Below, piece after piece: positions 46,340 to 59,267 of a stretch of 64,000 nucleotides of DNA. This DNA is from Spongilla lacustris (lineage: Eukaryota > Porifera > Demospongiae > Spongillida > Spongillidae): the NCBI GenBank assembly GCA_949361645.1, contig OX442428.1, forward strand, positions 5,432,461 to 5,496,460. Direction: 5' to 3'. The notes beneath the pieces are model-generated. The model was not told the origin of the DNA, ran no database searches, and was given only the letters and a program-made list of their open reading frames with translations. A program made the translations under genes and the position numbers. The stretch's first letter is position 1. Each line of letters starts with the position of its first letter.

Positions 46340-46640
46340 GAAGGTGGAAAGGGTGACAGCCTTGTGAAGGTGGAGGGAGGTAGTTTTGTGAAGGTGGAGG
46401 GAGGTAGTTTTGTGAAGGTGGAGGGAGGTAATTTTTATGAAGGTGGAGGGAGGTAGTTTTGTGAAGGTGGAGGGAGGTAGTTTCATGAAGGTGGAGGAAG
46501 GTAGTTTTGTGAAGGTGGAGGGAGGTAGTTTTGTGAAGGTGGAGGGAGGTAGTTTTGTGAAGGTGGAGGGAGGTAGTTTTGTGAAGGTGGAGGGAGGTAG
46601 TTTTGTGAAGGTGGAGGGAGGTAGCCTTGTGAGATAGCCT
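46340..46640. repeat. 24-bp minisatellite GAAGGTGGAGGGAGGTAGTT
   Basis: About 12 tandem units; a multiple of three, hence open frames on both strands (VKVEGGSF type), which are artefacts. Confidence 0.95.
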
Positions 46641-47440
46641 TGTGGAGGAAGAGGAGAGAGTGCCTTGTGAAGGTGGATGGGAGATATCCTTGTGGAACAG
46701 TTGGGAAAAGATAATACATGTAGGCCCTACTCCCTAGAGATGAGGAATTTGATAGCACATCCCAGAGGCAGCCACTGGGATATGAATCAAATTAAGTTTA
46801 AAGGTTTCTGATGTAGGGTACATTTAGAAGGAGATAGATCTACGTGTTACATGCATGTAAATGTAGGACCAAAGAATAATTGTTTAAAGTGGCTACAATT
46901 GTCACATCCTGTGGTGTCCACCTTTATTAGTTTGGTTAGAAAAACTCCTTGGTTTGGTTGTACACATAGCACAGACACCAGTTGTCTGCCAGGAGAGGAG
47001 GCTTACCTACATCCAACTGGTATGGACCAGGGACTGGACACAAAGTTTTGCATCTCATGGACTGTGCCAGCCACCCTTCCAACATGCACCTGGTGAAAAA
47101 CTTCAGCAACAACTCAAATGGAAGGCTTTATGTGGTCTAGCTATATGTACATGGCTCTGCAGATGTATGCAATAGGTAATGTAACAGTTGTGGTGTGGCA
47201 TTTATATTTATTTGGTTATGTATTGGTTGTGTATGTGTGTGATAAATGTGGAAAGTTCCGAAGGTATTACATGTACCTGTACTAACAGAGAATGTAGCTG
47301 ACTCAAAATCTTTGTGGTCACCTATTTAATTAGGGTGGTGGCATGTGGTCATTAGTTATGGCTGTTATGTAAACGTTTCACATGCATGGCCCTCAGGACT
47401 AGTGTAGCCATATGGAGAAATCAACGGACACGAAAGTTGC
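46641..47440. other. Unassigned spacer
   Basis: No gene recognised; short frames at 46851-47175 lack family resemblance. Confidence 0.4.
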
Positions 47441-47529
47441 GGTTTGTAAATTTTTGGATTTCATTCCGCGGTACGTTCCATAGAGAATGTATGGCGTTTT
47501 TACTAACTTGATTATTATTTACTTAACTA

Positions 47530-47880
47530 ACAGACCTGCAACTTTTGCCACCCTCTAATACTACTCTAAATGATGTTTAAATGTAGGCAATTTCAAATTT
47601 TATACCTTGTATCGTCCAAAATTCTGGGACCATTTCTGAAAATATGATATTCCATAGACTTGTACAGAAAATGGAAAAAAATCATGCTAATTAAGATATT
47701 CCATTAGTTATAACTAATGAACAGAGGGGGGTTAGAACTTTTGCCACCCTCTGAAACAATTCTACAACTATCCAAATAATATAATATATGAAAAAAAGTG
47801 GATGTTGTCGTGAAGAATTTGGGGACCATTTTTAAAAATAGTAAATCAGTTTTTGTGCAATAAGGCGCCATTTTTAAATG
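47530..47880. repeat. Diverged direct duplication
   Basis: Two AT-rich units of about 190 bp share cttttgccaccctct, a tggggaccattt-type segment and atattccat. Confidence 0.5.
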
Positions 47881-48177
47881 GCGTTTCTATGTGTTGCCAT
47901 AGATATTTAGTAAAATCAAGGATATTCCATAGTTAATAAAATGAGACTAGGATCTAGGACATGCCAGCATTTTGCAAAGCTGGAGTCGAGCAGAGGGCGT
48001 GGTGGGCCAGGTGCCGCCCCGTGCCGGGGGTAACTACTAGTACATGCCATGGAATACTAAAAGCTTCGAGTCTGTGTTTTCTACAAGACAGATCGATGTA
48101 TTGAAATGATGTTAGGCTGCTTACCTCGACCGGCTGCTCAGACAAGAGATGTAGGCCTACACGTAGCTGTAGCTGGA

Positions 48178-49100
48178 TCTGAGCTATCCGAGTGCATCCT
48201 GAGGTCTACAGGGCGACGAGGGTGCATGGGATAGCTAAGAAGGATGGCAGGGGAGTGTGACGCGTCAACGGAAGACTGGTTGAGTTAATACGTCGAGCGG
48301 CTAGAACATTTCTTCCTGGCAAATAAAGTGGAAGCCGAACAGAAAAAGGACGCTTTCCTCGCCTGTATACATTTGGCCTGCTCCGAGCGCTCGTAGCACC
48401 CCAGAAATTGAAAGACCGAACGTACGAGCAACTGGTCGCAGCCTTAACGACACACGTAGCGCCTAAACCTCTAGTCATCGCAGAACGTACGGTTCCACAA
48501 ACGGGACAAAAGGAGGGATATGTGGTATGCAGCAAGTTTGCAGAACTGTGCGTTTGGTGCGACGTTATCAGAGACGCTGAGAGACAGGGTGTTCTTTGGT
48601 ATGAGGGACGAGGGGGTACAGAAGAGACTCCTCACAAAGGCAGACCTCACTTTTGCCAAGGTGCTGGAGACAGCGGAAATAGCGGAAAGGGAGACTAAAG
48701 ACGCGCAGAACAGTTGCAGAGTGTCACAAAACAGGAACAAGACTGAAGTACATCAAGTGGCAGCACCACCAAGAAGGGGGAGACCGTCAGGCCTAGGGGC
48801 TTGCAACAGGTGTGGAGGAGCGCATGATACTCAACAGTGCAAGTTCAGAAACAAAGTTTGCAGGAAATGGGGGCAAATTGAGAGGGCGTGTTGTGCAAAG
48901 AAAAGGGCAGAAGGAACAGGTGTTGGAAAGGGTGTACCCACTAGAGACCACTCTGTGAAGGAACTAAAGGGGGACGATGAAACCAATGAAGAATGGGACA
49001 GACTGAAATGGGGATCACTACATGGCCTAGCAAAAGACAAGAGATATGGAATGAAACAGAGGACAATGGGTAAACCTATATGTATGTGGAGTTCATACAA
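48178..49100 (+). pseudogene. Gypsy gag relic with degenerate zinc knuckles
   Basis: From MAGECDAST near 48244 the reading resembles the gag of the young Gypsy element (YVERLEHFFLANKVEAEQKK; LSETLRDRVFFGMRDEGVQKRLL). There are two early stops and a frame change near 48520. The first knuckle is intact (CNRCGGAHDTQQC); the second has lost key residues (CRKWGQIERACC). A ggcgacgagggtgcatgg stretch before it resembles the primer-site region of the young element. gagctatccgagtgcatcctgagg just upstream recurs at about 50202, perhaps an LTR remnant. Confidence 0.8.
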
Positions 49101-49134
49101 CTGCTATGTATCAATACAATTGGTTGTACCCCAA

Positions 49135-49680
49135 ATTGTACAGGCCTGTACAATTTTATAGGCCTGTACCACTGTACAGGCCACTACCCCTCCCTGTACA
49201 CGCCATTACCCTTGTGCAGGCCTGCACCCCTGTACAAGCCTGTACCCTTGTACAGTCCTGTACACCCCCCCCCCCCCCCCCCCCCTTCCCAAGTACAGGC
49301 CTGTACCCCTGTCCAGGCCACTACCCCTCCTTGTACACGCCATTACCCTTGTACAGGCCTGCACCCCTGTACAAGCCTGTACCCTTGTACAGTCCTGTAC
49401 CCCCCACCCACCCCAGTACAGGCCTGTACCCCTGTCCAGGCTTGTACCCCTCCCTGCATGTACACGCCTTTACCCCTGTACAAGCCTGTACCCACTGTAC
49501 AGTCCTGTAAACCCCCCCCCCCCCCCCCCTTACAGGCCTGTACCCCTGTCCAGGCTTGTATCCCTGTACCCCTCCTTGAACATGCCTGTATCCCTGAGCA
49601 GGCCTGTACCCCTCCGTGAACAGTGGTACAGGCCTATACCTCTCCCTGTACCCTTTCACAGGATTGTACTGCTGTACATG
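49135..49680. repeat. Palindromic GTACAGGCCTGTAC minisatellite
   Basis: Dozens of copies and variants of the 14-bp palindrome gtacaggcctgtac and cctgtacccctgtac, in a higher-order unit of about 110-125 bp with C-runs. Pro/Tyr/Cys-rich frames are artefacts. Confidence 0.9.
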
Positions 49681-49711
49681 TATAGTTCATGTCTCTACTC
49701 AAAGCATGGCT

Positions 49712-50110
49712 TTATAACCGGACCTCTTCTGTAGTTTTGGGTGGCCATCCCTCCTGAATAGACTGAAACACCCTTGCTAACACCAGGTCCCTTAATTGTT
49801 GTTGTTCTTCGTAATTCTGCCACCTCGACCAGGAAGGTTTGTTAGTTGGGAATGTCCCTCCTTCCTCCTCGTCCATTTGTGCCATCTGCATGTCGGCCAC
49901 CACTGCACTGGGAGACGTGAAAGTGCATCAGCATTTGTGTGCTGAGTGGTACTCTTGTACCTGATATCAAGACAGGGCTAGCCTACCGCATATACCAATG
50001 CAACCGTGCTGCTGTCACTGCTGGTAATCCCTTTTCAGGGTTGAGAATGGACAACAAGGGATGGTGGTCTGTCACCAGTGTGAAATGGGGAGGAACTGTG
50101 ATGTCCGGAA
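49712..50110 (-). pseudogene. Gypsy RNase H relic
   Basis: On the minus strand, VTDHHPLLSI, then after a frame break STTQHTNADALSRLPS, match the end of Gypsy RNase H. Opposite in orientation to the neighbouring gag relic, so it derives from another insertion or an inversion. Confidence 0.8.
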
Positions 50111-51270
50111 ACATTCAGTGATTAGAGATATATAGGATGTGTGTGCATGTGATTACGTGTATAATTCAGTATAATGAATGAATGGTTGTTGATGTTGTGA
50201 GCTATCCGAGTGCATCCTGAGGTATCGAGTGTCTGAGAAACAAACCAGCCTAGGACGCCATTGCATGTGGTTGAATATTTTGAAACATGATCACATGTAC
50301 ATGTACAACAGTGCTTTGTTGTGACACCTGCAGTTAAATTAACACAACAGTAACGCTACATTACATCCATAGTGACATCCATGCACATGCACTGTTCCTT
50401 CTGATTGTTCCTGCAGCTAGTGAGCGTTGTATGTAAAAAATCAATTTAAGCTGACACTTGAACTCCCTGAAATAAAAATGCAGTGATTACTAGAATACAC
50501 CTGAACACACATATTGCATACTGTAGAAGAGAACAGGTTAACTTACGTCCTTTTCTTCAACCCAATATAAGTGTCTTCTTAAAACCACTTTACAACACTG
50601 GAAAGCATGGTATTATTCAGTTTTATTTTGTTTTTTAAAAACAAACCCAGCTAGCTTACCTTTTTCCTTTCATACACAATCCTTTCAGTCTGATAGTACT
50701 TCATTTGACATGCGCTATAAGATGAGAGCCAGGGCCAGCGGGGTGAATGGAGATAAGGGGAGGAAAGGAGAGAGGAGTGAGAGTGATGGGAGGGAGGGGG
50801 AGGTAGGAAAATTGACGGGATGAGGAGGGAGGGAGATGGAAGGGGAGGTAAGGAAATTGAATGGAGGAGGAAAAGAGAAAGTATTATTTGGTTTTTTTGT
50901 ACAGGTTGTGGTGGCAGTTTGTATATGCCAAAACATTGAGTGTCTGACTGGCTAAATACAATTGAGGGATTCATGAAAGTTTGTGTTATGATGTTCTACT
51001 TCCATTGCTGCAGTATTATTGTAGGAAGTCTTCCCTTCATATGTACAGTTAAATGGCATGTTTGTGAACCCTGGATTAATTGACAAAACAGCAAGTGACA
51101 TGCCACGTGTACAGGGGGTAGGTACGGTAAATCCCTGGTATTATAGGAAGTACTTGCATGTAATGGTGTGCTTCTTGTACACGTAACATCTGTAGCAAAT
51201 GCATGACTGGAAACCGTAAGTGATACTGGCAGATGTTGCCTATTCCTGCCTCCTCCTCCCCCACGTTCAG
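50111..51270. other. Unassigned spacer with purine-rich stretch
   Basis: A GGGAGG/GGAAA-rich tract lies at about 50740-50880. No gene recognised. Confidence 0.45.
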
Positions 51271-51273
51271 CTG

Positions 51274-51359
<86 letters not shown>

Positions 51360-51380
51360 ATGTGTGTGTGTGTGTGTGTG

Positions 51381-51455
<75 letters not shown>
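51274..51455. repeat. (TG)n microsatellite
   Basis: About 180 bases of TG with two CA-containing interruptions; open frames through it are artefacts. Confidence 0.97.
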
Positions 51456-51459
<4 letters not shown>

Positions 51460-51905
51460 ACATGTATGTGTGTGTGTACATAAACACCTGCTGATCCTAT
51501 CTTATTTAGATGTTTGTACAAAGTAACAAAGGCCAATGTTATGAATTTTGTTGTGTGGCCAGACTGTGCTGATAAAAGGTCTAGGTCTGTACATGTACAT
51601 ACAGTGAATAATCTCATGCACAATGCCATGCATCTTTGTGCAAATACAACCCCTAGGCCTGGTTTTGCTGGTTGTCCTAGGGAAAAGCTGTGTCCTGGAA
51701 GTTCATAGTATGTTAACAGATGTGCAGCACTACTACTTGTGTCCATACATGTACATGTATGTACATTTTTGATGAGCCCCAGGGTTATTCTATTGCCTGT
51801 TTACTTGTTGCCAGCTAGGCTTGGAGTACTACAGTTGAGAGCCTTACTGTTGACAGTAATGAGAGCAAGGTACTACATGTAATGCCGTGCATACTAAAAA
51901 TGAAA
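51456..51905. other. Unassigned spacer
   Basis: No gene recognised; several acatgtacatgt words. Confidence 0.4.
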
Positions 51906-51911
51906 ACCTTT

Positions 51912-52042
51912 AGGGAAGGCCAACAATATAGGGAGAAGGCCACCTATAGGGAGAAGGCCAACTGTATAGGGAGAAGGCCACTGTATAGGGAGAAGGCCAA
52001 CTGTATAGGGAGAAGGCCACTGTATAGGGAGAAGGCCAACTG
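51912..52042. repeat. TATAGGGAGAAGGCCAACTG minisatellite, small array
   Basis: About six 19-21-bp units, the same unit as the large array at 53655-54485. Confidence 0.92.
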
Positions 52043-53317
<1,275 letters not shown>

Positions 53318-53654
53318 CAAATTATTATTATTTATATCTGATGTATATGGATGTACATGTAAGTACCACTGTGTACAGGTATATGTGTGGACATCATTGG
53401 TGTGTGTGCCCATGTTTGAAGCACACAATACACAGCTCTACATCAGCGTGTGTAGTGTGCACATGATGGAGACACTTGTGAATATGTGCATCGCCACCAG
53501 TAGAGCTACTACATTGAGTGTCCACACTGTAACTGAGCGTGCGTGACTTGCTGGAAGTGTCCATGCACGTGTGTGGTGTGTGTGTCCCACAGGTCAGCTA
53601 TACACATGGTAAACAAAGGGACAGAGATGCTACACAAATGGACAATGCTCAGTG

Positions 53655-54485
53655 GTTCATATAGGGAGAAAGACAATAGTATAGGGAGAAGGCCAACTGT
53701 ATAGGAAATAGTATAGGGATAAGGCCGACAGTACACATGTAGGTAGAAAGTCAACAGTATAGGGAGAAAGCCAACAGCATAGGGAGACGGCCAACTGTAT
53801 AGGGATAAGGTCAACCATATAGAGAGAAGGGTCAACAGTATAGGAAGAAGGCCAAGAGTATATAGGAAGCAGGCCAACAGTATAGGGAGAAGGCCAACAG
53901 TATAGGGAGAAGGCCAACAGTATAGAGAGAAGGCCAACAGTATAGGGAGAAGGCCAACAGTATAGGGAGAAGGCCAACAGTATAAGCGCAGCTTATTATA
54001 AAGAGAAGGCCACCAGAAGGCCAACAGTACAGGGAGAAGGCCAACAGTATAGGGAGAAGGCCAACAGTATAGGGAGAAGGCCAAGAGTATATAGGGAGAA
54101 GGCTAACAGTATAGGGAGAAGGCCAATGTATAGGGAGAAGGCTAACAGTATAGGGAGAAGGCCAATGTATAGGGAGAAGGCCAATGTATAGGGAGAAGGG
54201 CCAACAGTATAGGGAGAAGGCCAACTGTATATAGGGAGAAGGCCAACTGTATAGGGAGCAGGCCAACAGTATAGGAAGAAGGCCAACAGTATAGGGAGAA
54301 GGCCAACTGTATAGCGAGAAGGCCAACAGTATAGGGAGCAGGCCAACAGTATAGCGAGAAGGCCACCAGTCTAACACTACAGGAAGAAGACCAACAGTAT
54401 AAGGAGACGGGCAATTAACGGTCCGGGAGAAGGCCAACAGTACAGGGAGAATTCCATACAGTACTAGTATAGGGAGAAGGCCATA
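53655..54485. repeat. TATAGGGAGAAGGCCAACAG minisatellite, large array
   Basis: About 35-40 units of 19-22 bp with point variants (caagagtatata, ccaatgta). Minus-strand frames rich in Leu-Pro-Tyr-Cys-Trp come from the repeat. Confidence 0.95.
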
Positions 54486-55150
54486 TCTCCTCCCCCTTCA
54501 CTGCATCGAATATATGCCTGTTCTGCACATACTAAATTCACACAGTATACTCACCAAAACACTTGAATCTCAGAAGTTGAAATCATGCAGGGCAATCCGT
54601 TTATTGCTGCCTCCACATCTCCAAAGCTACGATTGTGTATTATCATTAATAATTCATCTGCAATTAACAGTTAACTAGTTGCAACGTACGCAATAACTGT
54701 AACTTAATCCCAGATGACGCAAGGTATTACGTTATGACATATTGTTTATGAATAAATTATGCGCGGTAGAAATTAATTTTTTGTCTTGATTTTACTACAC
54801 GAATGGTTCATTTCATAATTATATAAAACACAGATTCACAATCAGACCGATTTATACTAAATTATAAATGTGTTTAAAATTCAATTTAAAAATAAAAGCA
54901 TGATGACCGCCTATGTATGGGCCATTTCTCCATATGGGTTCTACCTAGCATCCTTGCCATTGTGTATGAGTCATGATCACCAGCCTTCATGCCATCGGCC
55001 ATCGATCTGTTCATTGATGACAGATCAGAGCTGCATCATGGCATCCTTTTTTGTGCCATTGCTTTAGTATTTGTATAGGAGTAAATTAGATAGACAGGTG
55101 CATGTATGTGATCTTTTCTTCAACTGCATGCCCATGCAAGTCCTGTGTCA
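54486..55150. other. Unassigned spacer
   Basis: AT-rich; no gene recognised. Confidence 0.4.
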
Positions 55151-55154
55151 AGTG

Positions 55155-55371
55155 TGTGTGTGTGTGTATTATATGTGTGTGTATGTGTGTGTATGTGTGT
55201 GTGTATGTGTGTGTATATGTGTGTGTATGTGTGTGTGTATGTGTGTGTATGTGTGTATGTGTGTTTGTTTGTGTATTTGCATGTGCATGTGTGTATGTGT
55301 GTGTGTGTGTGTGTGTGTGTATTTGCATGTACATGTGTGTGTATGTAAGTGTGTATGTGTGTATTTGCATG

Positions 55372-55412
<41 letters not shown>
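55155..55412. repeat. Interrupted (TG)n microsatellite with TATTTGCATGTACATG
   Basis: TG runs are separated by ta and by three to four copies of a tatttgcatgtacatg segment. Confidence 0.92.
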
Positions 55413-55988
55413 TTGCGTGCATGGTATTTGCATTTGGGTGTGGGTGCATGTGCATTTCCTTCCAGCCGCTCAATCATAAAAAAGTAGAACACAGGGCATA
55501 ACAAACACACACATCTCAGGCCAACTGTCGAATATGTTTACGGCTGTTCATCCTTCTTGTATACCCTAGCCAAAATTCCGGCGGAGCTGGATAGAAATGA
55601 GTACAGGACTTAACCTCGTAGCAGATATTGGGTCTGGGAACGAGACTGCTATGGAGTGAGCGCGAGCGACCTTGCCTGCCAATTGATCCATATACATGTA
55701 CAGTCATTAATCGACGATATACAGTATAATAGGGCCAGGACACAGTGGAGAGTCCAGCTGTGAATATCCGCCGCCATGCATATGTTAATTCTTTAGCTAG
55801 TGGAAGGCAATATCCTTAACACACCTCCACGAGAACTTCTAGTATGTTATCAAAAACAAGCCAGTCATCGTGGTCAACGTCAGAGCGATGCACATGCAGA
55901 TAGATATATATACAATACATATAATTATATAATAATGTAGGGACGGAATCGCCCATGCATCTTAACGAGCGAGTCTCGTAGTCACGCC
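55413..55988. other. Unassigned spacer
   Basis: No gene recognised. Confidence 0.4.
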
Positions 55989-55990
55989 TA

Positions 55991-57501
55991 CAGTGGAAAC
56001 CATCACACTTGCTCCTATAATTTATTTGTACTGTTATTTTGTTCACTTGATTATATTTCAATAACAATGAGCTCAAATGGAAATCTGACAATGCAGGTAT
56101 AGTGTACAACTATTTTTCAATATATACTGAAAGTTAAAAAGCATCACGTGACTATTTACTTTTGTTATTAACACTTGTTGTGACCCCAGTACAAAAAAAA
56201 TTGTGAGCATAATTCCTCCTCCTGTAGGCAATAGATCTTGACCATATTCGCAATGCATCTAAAGAACAAGCATTAGCAACCTTTGGCCGAGTCGGTTTTT
56301 AAGTCCGGTAAATAGTTACGGTATTATCGAGCTAGATATGCGTTTTTAGCTCGTAAAAGCTTAGCGATGCTATTTCGTAGTACGCTCTCACTGGACTGCT
56401 ATATTTCGCTTCCGAGTCGTCACATGTTAGATCTATCGCGAAATCGTACTTGGGAGGCAATAGACCCTTCTTTGCCGTTAAAAAAGTGCCATCAGAGCTG
56501 AGTACCTGAAAACCTCCGCCATATCGCGATGAATTGCATTTGAAACGTCATCATTGCGTCATTTTGTATCGTGAATATACTTATAATGTGACGATAATAC
56601 GAATGGATCCAAGTGCTGTCATTGACTTAGTGAGGATTGCGAAAACGGTTCTTAACCTAACGATGCTGCATCTTGTAGCCACTCACGGCGAACGTTTAGT
56701 AAATCAGTAGCATCAAATTGGGAAGCTTTATGGGCCACTCGCCAAGGCTAGCGTTCTATCACCCAAAGCTTCGAATCCTTGATGGCAGCTTCTAAATAGC
56801 TAATTGGGTACGCTTTCCTTCCAGCTTTAGAGTTGCCTCTTGCTTTTTGACGTTTCTTGTAACCTGCCCAATTTGATGCTATATTATCTCTGCCGATACG
56901 TCACATTATAAATATATTCACGATACAAAATGACGCAATGATGACGTTTCAAATGCAATTCATCGCGATATGGCGGAGGTTTTCAGGTACTCAGCTCTGA
57001 TGGCACTTTTTTAACGGCAAAGAAGGGTCTATTGCCTCCCACGTACGATTTCGCGATAGATCTAACATGTGACGACTCGGAAGCGAAATATAGCAGTCCA
57101 GTGAGAGCGTACTACGAAATAGCATCGCTAAGCTTTTACGAGCTAAAAACGCATATCTAGCTCGATAATACCGTAACTATTTACCGGACTTAAAAACCGA
57201 CTCGGCCAAAGGTTGCTAATGCTTGTTCTTTAGATATATTGCGAATATGGTCAAGATCTATTGCCTACAGGAGGAGGAATTATACTCACAATTTTTTTTG
57301 TACTGGGGTCACAACAAGTGTTAATAACAAAAGTAAATAGTCACGTGATGCTTTTTAACTTTCAGTATATGTTGAAAAATAGTTGTACACTATACCTGCA
57401 TTGTCAGATTTCCATTTGATCTCATTGTTATTGAAATATATTCAAGTGAACAATATAACAGTACAAAAAAATTATAGGAGCAAGTGTGATGGTTTCCACT
57501 G
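55991..57501. mobile_element. 1.5-kb foldback element with TA duplication
   Basis: Arms of about 610 bp (55991-56600 and 56890-57501) are inverted copies with few differences, bounded by CAGTGGAAACCATCACACTT and flanked by TA on each side. The roughly 290-bp centre contains a further inverted pair (agcatcaaattggg and cccaatttgatgct) and no coding. TA duplication and the CAGTGG start suggest mobilisation by a Tc1/mariner-pogo type transposase (inference). Confidence 0.93.
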
Positions 57502-57619
57502 TATATATCATATTATGTAGTAGCTACTCCACAGCAGCAGTTCTATTGGGCTCGACCTTCGCGGTATGGGGGTTTCAAGCCTATCCAGTTGAAGTTCGAT
57601 GTTGTACGTCTGGCTAGCG

Positions 57620-58776
57620 CAGTGGCGGATCCAGGGGGGGGGGGGGGGGGGCACCGGGGGCACGTGCTCCCCCCCTTCCGGTCGACTCGTTAAATTTCAT
57701 GAGTGTGTTTTGCGTACCGCGTGCGATTATAACCGCACGAAACAGTGCCGCCGGCGGTTAGCTACAGCGCTGATACATGTACTGTCACAGGGGCGGATCT
57801 AGGGGGGGGGGGGGGGGGGGGCACCGGGGGGACTTGCCCCCCCCCCCCCCCCCCCCCCCCCAATTCAATAATCCTACTATATTCACATGACGTGGCACGT
57901 TACTCGTCAATAATCTTGTGTTTTCAAGCGCACACTGATAGCGGAGCGATCTGATCGGTCATGTACAGCGTTTGTAGCGCTAATCGTTATTCATACCTAA
58001 CCGGTTGGTTGATTGATGCTATAGAGCAGTTACGCAGACGGTATCATAACATTGATGTCGATCTGCCACATGTAGGTCCTGCGTTAACATCGAACAGTTG
58101 TTACCTGTAGCAGAGATTATATATTTTCTCTGCCTGTAGTATACCCATAGAACGGAATATACATGTATTGTGTCGGATACATATTCACTGTAGTATACAT
58201 ATTTATCGCCTATTGTGGGAGAGGAACACAGCAAAAATGAAAAATGAAAAGAAGACCGCAAATCGAGACTTGATTTTACAAGTGATCTGACACATATACA
58301 TACTAGCTGATACAGACTGATTACATGCAGCCTGCATGCACATACAATCGTTGATTTGCCATATGATTTTCTTACATTTTTTTGCTGCGGAAACCAACCT
58401 CGGCCGGCGCCTTATATCACAAGGAAAGTGAATATTTCGTATCCCTGTTTTGCTATTTATGACTCAAATGAAGCATTAATTTATGGCTAATAATATTTTT
58501 CGCAACAATTTTAGGCCCGAAACTATTTGTTCATCTACCAGCACGGTGCAAATACTTTTCTTGTAGTGCAATTTTTAACTGTACATATAAATAAAGCACT
58601 AAAACTAGCATAGTTTTAATGCTTTACTACTTAGATAGTATCAAAAGCTTCCGCGCTTCGCGCGGGAGGGGCCATATCCCCCTCCCGCACCCACCCCCTT
58701 TTGGGGTCCACGCCCACTTTCTTATAACTTTTATTAACCGTGCCCCTCCCTTAAAAAATTCCTGTATCCGCCCCTG
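57620..58776. mobile_element. CAGTGGCGGATCCAGG element with TAGCG duplication
   Basis: Ends read CAGTGGCGGATCCAGG and, from the right, CAGGGGCGGATACAGG; TAGCG is repeated at 57615-57619 and 58777-58781. A terminal-like module is repeated at about 57790 (CAGGGGCGGATCTAGG, then G-run, gcaccgggggg). No transposase is recognised in the 1.16 kb. The module between 57640 and 57790 is homologous to 1550-1677 inverted. Confidence 0.9.
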
Positions 58777-58781
58777 TAGCG

Positions 58782-59260
58782 AGACTAGCGTATACCAAGA
58801 ATTAGATTGATAGCGAGTGTAGAGCTATTACATTGTATATCCACAATACTATCAGATGGGTACAAATCTTGGTATAGGCCAAGGCTTGATACCCGACCCT
58901 CCGCCAAAAGGCTACGCCCAATTACTATACAATGGATCTTAATAACAGATCACGTGACCTCTAGAGTGCATCCAATGGCAGGGGCACGAGTACAACTGAG
59001 TTGCGCATGCGTATACTTAGATCACTAAAATCGACGATAGCTGTAGTTTGGAAGGATTTTATGTAACAGCGATGCCTATTCCTAACTTCCCTGCCATGCA
59101 GACATACAATGCATTTATTAAAAGACAATAACAATAATATATTTTAATAAATTAATTAGCAGTTTTAATAACGTGATAAATCTCTAAAGTACCTAGTGAG
59201 TTTAATGGTGCAATTAAATTTTTTTATCACAATCGTACGCCGAGTTATGCATCGATGTCC
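58782..59260. other. Right margin of the block
   Basis: AT-rich; no gene recognised. Ends at caatttctgg before Gypsy coding resumes. Confidence 0.4.
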
Positions 59261-59267
59261 ACAATTT

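Noticed and set aside
53509..54437. Minus-strand frames with repeating Leu-Pro-Tyr-Cys-Trp
   Set aside because: Translations of the 20-bp minisatellite; all three frames are open to similar extents.
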